NCBI RefSeq assembly: GCF_009900745.1
Contig: NZ_WXVU01000023.1
Coordinates: forward strand, 19,018-83,017
DNA length: 64,000 bases
From: Chryseobacterium sp. c4a
Lineage (GTDB): Bacteria > Bacteroidota > Bacteroidia > Flavobacteriales > Weeksellaceae
Direction: 5' to 3'
Part shown: positions 52,473-62,007 of the stretch, piece after piece
Layout: each line of letters opens with the position of its first letter
How positions within the stretch are numbered: position 1 is the stretch's first letter
Program-made: the position numbers and the translations under genes
The notes under the pieces: model-generated
Seen by the model: the letters and a program-made list of their open reading frames with translations, nothing else
What the model was told of the DNA's origin: nothing
The model's database searches: none

Positions 52473-55400
52473 ATGAATAAATATATCTATAGTATAATCG
52501 CCTTGTTTATGGCAACATGGTGCTGGGCACAGTTGTACGTAAGCCAGGCAGAATATTTCTGGGATAATGATCCGGGAGCGGGAAACGGTACTGCTGTTTT
52601 GGCTTCCGATGGGAGTTTCAACAGTGTTTTTGAACAGCTTACAAAAACAGGAGTTGCCACACCAGGCAATGGTTTACACAAGCTTTCTGTTCGTATCAAA
52701 GATAATACAGGAGCTTGGGGGCCTGTTTTTACGAATGTGGTGAATGTTCAGCAGAATACACCATCCAATATCATTTCTATTTCTCAGGCAGAGTATTTTT
52801 GGGATACCGACCCGGGAGCAGGAAACGGTACAACAGTATTAGCTGCCGATGGAAATTTCGACAGTACTTATGAGCAGCTTACTAAAACGGGAATTGCTTT
52901 GCCATCTAACGGTTTGCACGTGTTTAATATTCGTATTAAAGACAATACCGGAGCTTGGGGGCCTGCTTTTAAAAATGTTATTAATGTACAAACTCAAACT
53001 TCTTTAGCTTGCTTTAGAGAAGTTAGAGCAGGTGAGTATCATTCAGCAGGAATAAAAGAAGACGGAACACTATGGGCATGGGGTAATAATGAATACGGAC
53101 AATTAGGAGACGGAACCACCGTTAATAGAAATGCTGCGATCCAAATCGGAACTGCCAATAATTGGTCGAAAATAGTAACAAGAGGCTATTTTACAGTCGC
53201 CCTTAAAACAGATGGAACACTATGGGCATGGGGCAGTAACTCTAGTGGACAATTAGGTGATGGAACTAAAACTGATAGATATGCTCCGGTTCAGATAGGA
53301 ACAGCTACGAATTGGAAAAGTATTGGTGCTGGATCTAGTAATATGGTAGCCCTTAAAGCCGATGGAACATTATGGGCATGGGGAAATAATAACTTTGGCC
53401 AATTAGGTGATGGAACAACTACAAGCAGGCTAGTACCTACACAAATAGGAACATCAACAAGTTGGGTAAGTTTGGGAACTGGGGATAATCATACATTCGC
53501 AATCAGATCAAATGGAACTCTTTGGGCATGGGGTGATAATACTTTAGGTCAGCTGGGAGATGGAACTACTACAGACAGAACTATTCCAGTACAAATCGGA
53601 ACCGCTACGAATTGGAAAAGCGTTGATGGAGGAAATCTTCATACAGTAGCAGTAAAAACCGATGGGACATTATGGGCATGGGGATATAATTATAATAGCA
53701 GGCTGGGTGATGGAACTACAATTGACAGACTTACTCCAACACAAATTGGAACGGCCACGAACTGGCTCAATGTATCGGCAGGATTGCAGACTACTTTTGG
53801 AATCAAAACAGATGGTACATTTTGGGGATGGGGGAGAAACTTCTTTGGAATGTTAAGTAATATTAGCAGTGGATCTGCGGACGTTGCAATACCTACACAA
53901 ATAGGTACTTCTTCAGACAATATTGAAATTTCTGCCGGAACTTATCATGCCTTTGTAAAAGGTGAGGGTGGTGTTCTGAAAATTAGCGGACACAATAATT
54001 ATGGACAGTTAGGCGATGGTACGAATACCGACAGATCACTTTATCCTGCTATTAGCTGCCCTTCAAATTGTCTTCCTCCAACACAATTTTCAACCACCAA
54101 TATTACCTCTTCAACAGCCACTATTAGCTGGACAGCATCATCTCCTGCTCCTAATGGAGGCTATTTGTATCTTTATAGTACGAATTCAGTTGCTGGAGGT
54201 ATAGAAGAAAGGACTTCTTCTAAAACAGTAAACTTAACCAATCTATTACCCAATACTACTTACTATTGGTGGGTAGCATCTAATTGTGGTTCCAGTCAGG
54301 CGAATTGGACACTGGCAGGTTCCTTTACCACACTTCCTACAAGTGAAACAGGCTGTTGGCAAAGTGTAAGTACAGGGATGTATCACTCATTAGGACTTAA
54401 AACAGACGGAACACTATGGGCATGGGGAGGTAACGCCCATGGGCAGCTGGGTGATGGAACTGAAATTGATAGAAATGCTCCGGTACAAATCGGAACTGGA
54501 AATAATTGGATGAAAATTGAAACAGGTAATGATTACTCATTAGGACTTAAAACAGATGGAACACTATGGGTATGGGGCAGAAATCTCTATGGACAGCTAG
54601 GCGATGGAAATTTTGTTAACAAACTTACTCCAACACAGCTTGGAACAGCTACAGACTGGGTAAGTATGACTGCAGGTGATAGCCATACAATAGCAGTGAA
54701 ATCAAATGGAACACTTTGGGCTTGGGGACATAATAATTATGGACAATTAGGTGATGGCTCGAGTATCGATAAAAATATACCCATCCAAATTGGAACCGCA
54801 ACAGATTGGAAAAGTGTAGCTTCAGGAAGCGAACATACCTTAGCTATCAAAACCAATGGAACGCTTTGGGCTTGGGGAGATAATAGCAGTGGGCAACTAG
54901 GTGATGGAACCTCGGTGCAAAGAAGAAGTCCTGTACAAGTTGGGACTGATTCCAATTGGAAAAGTGTTGACGGAGGAAGAAACCATTCAATAGGAGTAAA
55001 AACAGATGGAACATTATGGACTTGGGGGGCGAATAACATTGGCCAATTAGGAGATGGAACCACTTCGTATAAATTTGTTCCAACACAAATTGGTACAGAA
55101 ACAATCTGGCAAAGTGCTAATGCAAGTTTTAATGGTTCTTCTATAGCTATTAAATCAAATGGCACACTTTGGGGATGGGGAGATAATAGCCGTGGACAGT
55201 TGGGTGATGGAACAACAGTTAATACACGCATACCACAGCTTATAGGATCCAATAATAATAGACAAATGGCAGCAGTGGGAATGCTTAATACAGCGGTTAT
55301 AAGTACGAATGGATTTTTATCAATCAATGGTTATAATGGCATGGGACAAATAGGAGATGGCACCACTATTACAAGAAAAATATTTGTACCTGTTGCTTGT

Positions 55401-55673
55401 CCTGTAAGTAATTTAGCCGTTACAGAAGTTTCAACAAAAGCAGATCAGCTGAAGGTGTATCCGAATCCGGTACAGGATATCTTAACGGTCTCACTTGATC
55501 AAAAGATTTTTATGGTAACGGTTTATAATGCTGCTGGACAGGTGATCCTTACAAAAGCGCTTAATGATACAAAAGGAACAATTGATTTCACTGCTTTACC
55601 ATCAGGAGTATATCTTGTGAAAGTAACAGCAGCCAATGACTTTGTAAAAACAGTAAAAGTGATCAAACGATAA
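52473..55673 (+). CDS. RCC1-propeller/Fn3 surface protein with T9SS sorting domain, cassette 2
   Basis: 1066 residues: signal peptide (MNKYIYSIIALFMATWCWAQ), two AEYFWD units of about 83 residues (one fewer than cassette 1), seven RCC1 units (about 187-540), Fn3 (STATISWTASSPAPNGGYLY and NTTYYWWVASNCG), seven RCC1 units (about 630-985) and a T9SS type A domain identical in protein sequence to that of cassette 1 over its last 70 or so residues. The sixth and seventh units of each propeller are degenerate (for example VKGEGGVLKISGHNNYGQ), as in the other copies, marking the closing blades. Confidence 0.92.
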   Translation: MNKYIYSIIALFMATWCWAQLYVSQAEYFWDNDPGAGNGTAVLASDGSFNSVFEQLTKTGVATPGNGLHKLSVRIKDNTGAWGPVFTNVVNVQQNTPSNIISISQAEYFWDTDPGAGNGTTVLAADGNFDSTYEQLTKTGIALPSNGLHVFNIRIKDNTGAWGPAFKNVINVQTQTSLACFREVRAGEYHSAGIKEDGTLWAWGNNEYGQLGDGTTVNRNAAIQIGTANNWSKIVTRGYFTVALKTDGTLWAWGSNSSGQLGDGTKTDRYAPVQIGTATNWKSIGAGSSNMVALKADGTLWAWGNNNFGQLGDGTTTSRLVPTQIGTSTSWVSLGTGDNHTFAIRSNGTLWAWGDNTLGQLGDGTTTDRTIPVQIGTATNWKSVDGGNLHTVAVKTDGTLWAWGYNYNSRLGDGTTIDRLTPTQIGTATNWLNVSAGLQTTFGIKTDGTFWGWGRNFFGMLSNISSGSADVAIPTQIGTSSDNIEISAGTYHAFVKGEGGVLKISGHNNYGQLGDGTNTDRSLYPAISCPSNCLPPTQFSTTNITSSTATISWTASSPAPNGGYLYLYSTNSVAGGIEERTSSKTVNLTNLLPNTTYYWWVASNCGSSQANWTLAGSFTTLPTSETGCWQSVSTGMYHSLGLKTDGTLWAWGGNAHGQLGDGTEIDRNAPVQIGTGNNWMKIETGNDYSLGLKTDGTLWVWGRNLYGQLGDGNFVNKLTPTQLGTATDWVSMTAGDSHTIAVKSNGTLWAWGHNNYGQLGDGSSIDKNIPIQIGTATDWKSVASGSEHTLAIKTNGTLWAWGDNSSGQLGDGTSVQRRSPVQVGTDSNWKSVDGGRNHSIGVKTDGTLWTWGANNIGQLGDGTTSYKFVPTQIGTETIWQSANASFNGSSIAIKSNGTLWGWGDNSRGQLGDGTTVNTRIPQLIGSNNNRQMAAVGMLNTAVISTNGFLSINGYNGMGQIGDGTTITRKIFVPVACPVSNLAVTEVSTKADQLKVYPNPVQDILTVSLDQKIFMVTVYNAAGQVILTKALNDTKGTIDFTALPSGVYLVKVTAANDFVKTVKVIKR

Positions 55674-55730
55674 ACCGTAAAAGTTTATTTGAATACTAAG
55701 ATTTCTATAAGTTTTGAAATCTTTTAATAA

Positions 55731-55763
55731 AGCGCCACTTAGCAATAAGTGGCGCTATTATTT
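55731..55763 (+). terminator. Cassette 2 terminator
   Basis: Same AGCGCCACTT / AAGTGGCGCT stem and AGCAAT loop as after cassette 1, also with the preceding AGATTTC/GAAATCT hairpin. Confidence 0.8.
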
Positions 55764-55842
55764 AATATGTATTTCGTTGCATTTAAAAAGTTATAGTCAT
55801 ATTAATTTTTCATCAAATATTTGAAGATTCATAATAAAAATA

Positions 55843-55887
55843 TACTTTTGCAGTCTATAACATATAATCTTTGCATTGATATGTTAT
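55843..55887 (+). promoter_or_regulatory. Cassette 3 promoter and 5' hairpin
   Basis: -7 box TACTTTTG (55843-55850) and hairpin ATAACATAT / ATATGTTAT (55857-55887), a perfect 9-bp stem in which the inner part has again changed on both sides relative to copies 1 and 2. Confidence 0.6.
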
Positions 55888-55931
55888 TTTCCATGAAAAA
55901 CTAAAAACAAAACCTGAAAACTAATTAAACC

Positions 55932-56003
55932 ATGAAAATGAGTAAAACTACATTGTCTTTATTTCTGCCGATACCTCCTATCTTATTGTTTTCGGTAATT
56001 TAA
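55932..56003 (+). CDS. Cassette 3 leader mini-ORF (23 codons)
   Basis: ATG-initiated, the same length as in cassette 1: MKMSKTTLSLFLPIPPILLF followed by three residues. Shared positions with cassette 1 are M1, K5, T6, P13, I14, L18/L19, F20 and the final I, although the DNA has diverged. The context GAAAACTAATTAAACC precedes it. Confidence 0.5.
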   Translation: MKMSKTTLSLFLPIPPILLFSVI

Positions 56004-56209
56004 ATAACATACATCCTCAAGATTTTTTTAGCGTTGAGTCGTGTTTTATGAATAGGACTTATTGGATTTTTTTAATCAAAAGAAAAAATATCCAAATAGA
56101 TCTGTATGCTGTCACTGATTTGATAACTGGAAATTCTATTTATCTGTGCTCGAGGATGGCTACCCCAACGTATTTAATTTAACATTATACCAATCAATTT
56201 TACACTATT
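56004..56209 (+). other. Cassette 3 leader, downstream part
   Basis: About 205 nt between the mini-ORF and the beta-helix gene; no clear element. Confidence 0.4.
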
Positions 56210-57391
56210 ATGACAAAAAAACTACTAATCATGGCCTTCACAGGCTTATCAAGTACGATGGCTTTTGCAGCCGATTTATATGTAAGAAACGGCGGAACAG
56301 GTGGAGCTTATTCTACAGTAAGTGCGGCGATTACCGCAGCTTCAGATGGAGATCGTATCATCATTCAACCTAAAACGAATGGAGATCCTTACATAGAAAA
56401 CCTGACGATCAACAAGTCACTGACTTTTGTTTCCGAAACAAACTTTAGCCGATATTTCATTAAAGGAACACTTACGATCACTCCTGCTGCAGGAAGGGTA
56501 GTAACTATAAGTAATTTGAGTTCAGGAAATTATACAATCAATGATATTACAGCTAGTGGAGCTACAACAGGTGGAAGAACAACGATCAATCTTTTGAACT
56601 GTGATTTGAATAACGTTTATACTAATCAAGCCAATATTACGACCAACATCTCAGGCTGTACCGTGGGCGGAGCTCTTAATTTTTCTCACGGAAGAGCTAC
56701 TGCTAATAAAGTACAGTTTATTACTGTCCGTTCCAATATGTTAGATACTTCCATGGCTGCATCTGATGTTGAGGTATATGGCAATATTATTGATCGTGTA
56801 TTGACCTATACACAATCTGGTTATACTTTTAAAATCCATAATAATTTTTGTACCCGTATATCTGTTCATGATATTAAAACAGACAGTTCTAACGAAATTA
56901 TTAACAATACCATTTATGACCCCAATCCTGGTGATGTTCCTCCTTTGCAAATTAGCTTAAATAATACTACCAATACTGGAAGTATTGCCATTATGAACAA
57001 TGCGGTTTCTTTTGCAGTAGGCCAAACCAATGTATGTATTGGAAACAACAGTACAGGGGTTAATGTTACAGCGAGTTATAATGTATTTACCAATTCCTTT
57101 GTAACATCTGGGAATATGACCCAAAGTAACAATTCAGGTACTGTGAACATGAATTTTAACAATACAACTTATACATTGACGGGGATGAATGAAAATGCAG
57201 GAAATCCTGATGTAAAGTATACCGATTTAGACTTAACCCGAAACGATGCCGGGCACTATGGTGGTTCTAACAGCTGGGCAAATTACTGGCCAGCCAATGT
57301 GGGAATTAGACCTCAGGTAAACTATCTGGTAACTCCAAGAACAATCAGCAGTGGTACATTAAGCATCAGCGGATCTGGTTTTTCTAAATAA
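56210..57391 (+). CDS. Secreted right-handed beta-helix protein, cassette 3 (mosaic)
   Basis: 393 residues with the signal peptide of copy 2 (identical in DNA), the same fold and the shared C-terminal block. A stretch of about 75 bp (56275-56349) matches copy 1 almost base for base (YVRNGGTGGAYSTVSAAITA), while the sequence on both sides matches copy 2; this is the footprint of recombination between copies. The middle region (VLTYTQSGYTFKIHNNFCTR) is unique to this copy. Confidence 0.85.
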   Translation: MTKKLLIMAFTGLSSTMAFAADLYVRNGGTGGAYSTVSAAITAASDGDRIIIQPKTNGDPYIENLTINKSLTFVSETNFSRYFIKGTLTITPAAGRVVTISNLSSGNYTINDITASGATTGGRTTINLLNCDLNNVYTNQANITTNISGCTVGGALNFSHGRATANKVQFITVRSNMLDTSMAASDVEVYGNIIDRVLTYTQSGYTFKIHNNFCTRISVHDIKTDSSNEIINNTIYDPNPGDVPPLQISLNNTTNTGSIAIMNNAVSFAVGQTNVCIGNNSTGVNVTASYNVFTNSFVTSGNMTQSNNSGTVNMNFNNTTYTLTGMNENAGNPDVKYTDLDLTRNDAGHYGGSNSWANYWPANVGIRPQVNYLVTPRTISSGTLSISGSGFSK

Positions 57392-57411
57392 TTTATAATC
57401 ATATACATACA

Positions 57412-60400
57412 ATGAATAAATATATCTATAGTATAATCGCTTTGTTTATGGCAACATGGTGCTGGGCACAGTTGTACGTAAGCCAGGCAGAATATTTCTG
57501 GGATAATGATCCGGGAACCGGAAACGGTACCGCTGTTTTGGCTTCCGATGGGAGTTTCAACAGTGTTTTTGAACAGCTTACGAAAACAGGAGTTGCCACA
57601 CCGGGCAATGGTTTGCACAAGCTTTCTGTTCGTATCAAAGATAATACAGGAGCTTGGGGGCCTGTTTTTACGAATGTTATTAATGTTCAGCAGAATACAC
57701 CATCCAATATCATCTCTATTTCTCAGGCAGAGTATTTCTGGGATACCGACCCGGGAGCCGGAAACGGTACAACAGTATTAGCAGCTGATGGGAATTTCGA
57801 CAGTACTTATGAGCAGCTTACTAAAACAGGAATTGCTTTGCCATCTAATGGTTTGCACGTGTTTAATATTCGTATTAAAGACAATACCGGAGCTTGGAGT
57901 CCTGCTTTTAAAAATGTAGTTAATGTAGAAACTCCAATAGCTACAGGTTGTTGGCAAAGTTTGAGTGCCGGAATGAACCATTCAGCAGGAATAAAAAACG
58001 ATGGCACATTATGGATGTGGGGAAATAACTCCAATGGCCAGCTTGGAGATGGTAGTACCATTGATAGAAATGTACCTATCCAAATAGGAACTGCCAATAA
58101 TTGGCTGAAAGTAGAAACCGGAGCCTATTTTACAGTTGCTATCAAAAAAGATGGCACGTTATGGGCTTGGGGTAAAAATGATTCAGGACAATTAGGTGAT
58201 GGAACTAAAACAGATAGATTTGCCCCTGTTCAAATTGGAACGGCAACAGATTGGAGTAGTATTACTGCTGGATCTGTTCAGGCTTTCGCTATCAAAACCG
58301 ATGGAACACTATGGGCATGGGGCTCTAATTCATTTGGCGTATTAGGAAATGGTACATCCACCAGTTCAACGGTACCCATCAAAATTGGCACCGCAACCAA
58401 TTGGTTGAAAGTAGTTGCCAAAAATTATTTTTCGGTAGGGATAAAGAAAGATGGTACATTATGGGCATGGGGTTTTAATAACTCTGGTCAATTGGGAGAT
58501 GGGACTACTACAGACAGAACTATTCCAGTACAAATCGGAACCGCTTCGGATTGGAAAAATATAGGTATTGGGAATGCGCATACCATAGGACTCAAAACAG
58601 ATGGAACAATATGGTCTTGGGGCTATAATGGGAATGGGGAATTAGGTGATGGAACCACCACAAACAAGCTCACTCCAACACAGATGGGAACTGCAACCAA
58701 TTGGAAGGATATTGCAGGGGGTGGTAATTTTGCGTTTGCCAACAAAACAGATGGTACCCTTTGGTCTTGGGGTAGTAATCAAAAAGGACAATTGGGGAAC
58801 GGGACAAGTGGAACATTGAACACCACCTCACCAACACAAGTAGGAACTTCTTCAGATAATACATTAATGTCTGCAGGGGCTTTCCATGTTCTTGTAAAAA
58901 ATATCAATGGTGATCTAAAAGTTTGCGGACAAAATGTTTCCGGTGAATTAGGCGATGGGACTAAAACTAACAAAAATACGTTTACTCCTATCAGTTGTCC
59001 TTTAAATTGCCTGCCGCCAACACAATTTTCAACAACCAATGTTACTTCTACAGCAGCTACGATTAATTGGAATGGATCAACATCTGCTCCTAATGGCGGT
59101 TACCTGTATCTTTATAGTACAAGTCCGATTATTGGGGGAATAGATGGTTCTACTTCTTCTCAAACAGTTAATTTGACAAACTTATTACCTAATACTACTT
59201 ATTATTGGTGGGTAACCTCTAATTGTGGATCCAGCCAGGGGAATTGGACATCCGGAGGTTCTTTTACTACACTTTCTACAGTGATAGCAAGCTGTTGGCA
59301 AAGTGTAAGTTCAGGATTAAATCATTCAGGAGCAATAAAGACAGATGGAACATTATGGATGTGGGGAAGTAATCAGTATGGTCAATTGGGATGGAGTGGT
59401 TCAGGCTCTGAAGATTCTCCAATACAAGTTGGAACCGGAAATAACTGGAAAAAAGTAGCAACAGGAAATTTTCACACTGTAGCGCTAAAAGCTGATGGAA
59501 CAATATGGACGTGGGGTCAAAATCAGTACGGACAATTAGGAGATGGAACAACAGCAGCATTAACCCGAGTGCCAAAACAAGTGGGAACAGCGACAGACTG
59601 GGTAAATGTTGCCACTGGTGATTATTATGTAATTGCTTTAAAAGCTAATGGAACCCTATGGGCATGGGGAAGGAATAATTATGGCCAATTAGGAGATGGT
59701 ACAACCATTGATAAAAATGTACCTATTCAGATCGGAACGGATAGTGACTGGAAGATTATTTCACCCGGATCACAACACACCTTTGCAATAAAAACCAATG
59801 GAACACTTTGGGCTTGGGGATATAATAGTAACGGCCAATTAGGAGATGGAACGACGAGTTCAAAAAGTACTCCAGCGCAAATAGGAACAGCAACCGATTG
59901 GATAAATGCAGTGGCAGGAGCCCGCCATTCTCTAGGTTTAAAATCAAATGGTTCCCTTTGGACTTGGGGATCTAATTACATTGGGCAATTAGGGGATGGA
60001 ACAACAATCGGAACATATATCCCAAAACAATTGGGAACAGCAACATATTGGCGAAGTATTTATGCTAACTATGATGATTCTTCTATGGCAGTAAGAACCG
60101 ATGGAACACTTTGGACATGGGGTAAAAATGAATCAGGTCTATTAGGTGATGGAACTTTGACCGATAGAAATATTCCAACACAAGTGGGTAATTTATCAGG
60201 TATACAGAGTGTTGCGGCAAATGTATACAATATGTTTGTGATCAATGCCAATGGAATTTTATCAGGTTGTGGAGGTAATGTATACGGGCAAATAGGAGAC
60301 GATACAAGGGTTCAAAAGAAAATTCTTACCCCTCTTACTTGTCCTGTAAGTTGCTATGCTCCAACCCCATTGCTAGCCTCTAATATCACTTCTACAACGG

Positions 60401-61953
60401 CTGTTATTAAATGGACAGGAGCAAATCAAGCTACTAATGGGACATATAGATACCTTTATAGTACGAATCCAGAGGTGGGGGGAATAGAAGGAAATACTTC
60501 TTCTTTAACCGCTAATTTGGCCAATCTATTACCAGATACAACATATTATTGGTGGGTGGCATCTACTTGCGGATTCAGCAATCCAGATTGGATTCAAGGT
60601 GGTTCCTTTAAAACCCTCTCTACTACTGAAACAGGTTGTTGGGAAACTGTAAGTTCAGGAAATCTTTATTCCGTAGGAATTAAAATGGACGGAACCCTAT
60701 GGGCCTGGGGTGATAATCAATCTGGGAAACTGGGAGATGGAACAACACTCCCAAGATATAATCCGACTCAAATCGGTTTGGAGCATAATTGGCTGAAAAT
60801 AGCTGCCGGATTTAATCACACGGTAGCCATTAAAACTGATGGATCACTTTGGGCCTGGGGAGCTAATGGCGATGGACAATTAGGGGATGGAACTAATACA
60901 GGACGAAATACTCCGGGACAGATTGGAACAGAAACCAACTGGGTAAGTATTGCTGTTGGAGACCGTTTTACATTAGCTTTAAAATCTAATGGAACTCTTT
61001 GGGCTTGGGGGAATAATACTCTTGGGTCATTAGGTGATGGAACCAGCACTAATAGAGCTCAACCTATCCAAGTGGGTACAGCAAATGATTGGCAAACCAT
61101 ATCTACCGGCAGAGCCCATGTTCTAGCCGTAAAAACAAATGGAACCCTGTGGGGGTGGGGGCTTAATACCAATAATCAGCTACAACCTGGCAGCACATAT
61201 TATATATATGTTCCTACTCAAATCGGAACAGCCACCAATTGGAGAGAGGGAGCTGCGGGATTTGCTCATTCTCTTGCCCTTAAAACAGATGGAACCCTTT
61301 GGGGATGGGGATTTAATTCAAATGGATCATTAGGTGATGGAACAAGTATTAGTAGAAGTGTACCAACACAAATGGGAACCGCAACAGACTGGCAGAGTAT
61401 TAGTGCTGACAAAAATGATTCTTCTGCAGGGATAAAAACAGATGGAACACTTTGGGCGTGGGGATATAATAATGGCCAACTAGGAGATGGTACGAAAATT
61501 CAAAGACTTTCTCCAATACAAATAGGAACAGCTACTAACAGAAAAATGGTTTCAATAAGTAGTAGTAATAGACTTGTGATCAATGCCGATGGGTTTTTAT
61601 CAAGTTGTGGTCTTAATGACAGAGGCCAGCTAGGAGATGGTACTACTATTCAAAAACCGATTTTTGTACCGGTTGCCTGCCCTGCAAGTAATTTAGCAGT
61701 TCAGGAGATTTCAGCAAAAGCAGATCATCTGAAAGTTTATCCGAATCCGGTACAGGATATCCTGACGATTTCTTATGATCAGAAGATTCTTTCAGTAACG
61801 GTTTACAATGCTGCAGGACAGTTGGTACTTACAAAAGCAATCAATGATACAAAAGGAACAATTGATGCTTCAGGATTTGTATCAGGGATTTATTTAGTTA
61901 AAATAAATGCAGCGAATGATTTTGAGAAAACAGTAAAAGTGATCAAACGATAA
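57412..61953 (+). CDS. Three-propeller RCC1/Fn3 surface protein with T9SS sorting domain, cassette 3
   Basis: 1513 residues, the largest protein in the window. Order: signal peptide, two AEYFWD units, seven RCC1 units (about 187-535), Fn3 (about 540-625), seven RCC1 units (about 628-985), a second Fn3 (SNITSTTAVIKWTGANQA and TTYYWWVASTCGF, about 988-1075), seven RCC1 units (about 1078-1428) and a T9SS type A domain. Compared with the other two it has gained one complete propeller-plus-Fn3 module. Its sorting domain (LTISYDQKILSVTVYNAAGQ, DASGFVSGIYLVKINAAND) differs from the identical ones of copies 1 and 2. Confidence 0.92.
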   Translation: MNKYIYSIIALFMATWCWAQLYVSQAEYFWDNDPGTGNGTAVLASDGSFNSVFEQLTKTGVATPGNGLHKLSVRIKDNTGAWGPVFTNVINVQQNTPSNIISISQAEYFWDTDPGAGNGTTVLAADGNFDSTYEQLTKTGIALPSNGLHVFNIRIKDNTGAWSPAFKNVVNVETPIATGCWQSLSAGMNHSAGIKNDGTLWMWGNNSNGQLGDGSTIDRNVPIQIGTANNWLKVETGAYFTVAIKKDGTLWAWGKNDSGQLGDGTKTDRFAPVQIGTATDWSSITAGSVQAFAIKTDGTLWAWGSNSFGVLGNGTSTSSTVPIKIGTATNWLKVVAKNYFSVGIKKDGTLWAWGFNNSGQLGDGTTTDRTIPVQIGTASDWKNIGIGNAHTIGLKTDGTIWSWGYNGNGELGDGTTTNKLTPTQMGTATNWKDIAGGGNFAFANKTDGTLWSWGSNQKGQLGNGTSGTLNTTSPTQVGTSSDNTLMSAGAFHVLVKNINGDLKVCGQNVSGELGDGTKTNKNTFTPISCPLNCLPPTQFSTTNVTSTAATINWNGSTSAPNGGYLYLYSTSPIIGGIDGSTSSQTVNLTNLLPNTTYYWWVTSNCGSSQGNWTSGGSFTTLSTVIASCWQSVSSGLNHSGAIKTDGTLWMWGSNQYGQLGWSGSGSEDSPIQVGTGNNWKKVATGNFHTVALKADGTIWTWGQNQYGQLGDGTTAALTRVPKQVGTATDWVNVATGDYYVIALKANGTLWAWGRNNYGQLGDGTTIDKNVPIQIGTDSDWKIISPGSQHTFAIKTNGTLWAWGYNSNGQLGDGTTSSKSTPAQIGTATDWINAVAGARHSLGLKSNGSLWTWGSNYIGQLGDGTTIGTYIPKQLGTATYWRSIYANYDDSSMAVRTDGTLWTWGKNESGLLGDGTLTDRNIPTQVGNLSGIQSVAANVYNMFVINANGILSGCGGNVYGQIGDDTRVQKKILTPLTCPVSCYAPTPLLASNITSTTAVIKWTGANQATNGTYRYLYSTNPEVGGIEGNTSSLTANLANLLPDTTYYWWVASTCGFSNPDWIQGGSFKTLSTTETGCWETVSSGNLYSVGIKMDGTLWAWGDNQSGKLGDGTTLPRYNPTQIGLEHNWLKIAAGFNHTVAIKTDGSLWAWGANGDGQLGDGTNTGRNTPGQIGTETNWVSIAVGDRFTLALKSNGTLWAWGNNTLGSLGDGTSTNRAQPIQVGTANDWQTISTGRAHVLAVKTNGTLWGWGLNTNNQLQPGSTYYIYVPTQIGTATNWREGAAGFAHSLALKTDGTLWGWGFNSNGSLGDGTSISRSVPTQMGTATDWQSISADKNDSSAGIKTDGTLWAWGYNNGQLGDGTKIQRLSPIQIGTATNRKMVSISSSNRLVINADGFLSSCGLNDRGQLGDGTTIQKPIFVPVACPASNLAVQEISAKADHLKVYPNPVQDILTISYDQKILSVTVYNAAGQLVLTKAINDTKGTIDASGFVSGIYLVKINAANDFEKTVKVIKR

Positions 61954-62007
61954 ACCGTAAAAGGTTATTTGAATACTAAGATTTCTTTAGATCTGAAATC
62001 TTTCAGC

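Noticed and set aside
54737..55327. 196-codon open frame on the minus strand inside the cassette 2 RCC1 gene
   Set aside because: It mirrors the repetitive, biased codons of the RCC1 units (its repeats are the reverse complement of TDGTLWAWG-type stretches). The same happens in the other RCC1 genes; there is no start context or homology.
48060..61660. Regular repeats of about 150 bp that could suggest a CRISPR or satellite array
   Set aside because: The period is that of the in-frame 50-residue RCC1 units, the repeats are diverged and coding, and there are no short identical repeats with unique spacers.
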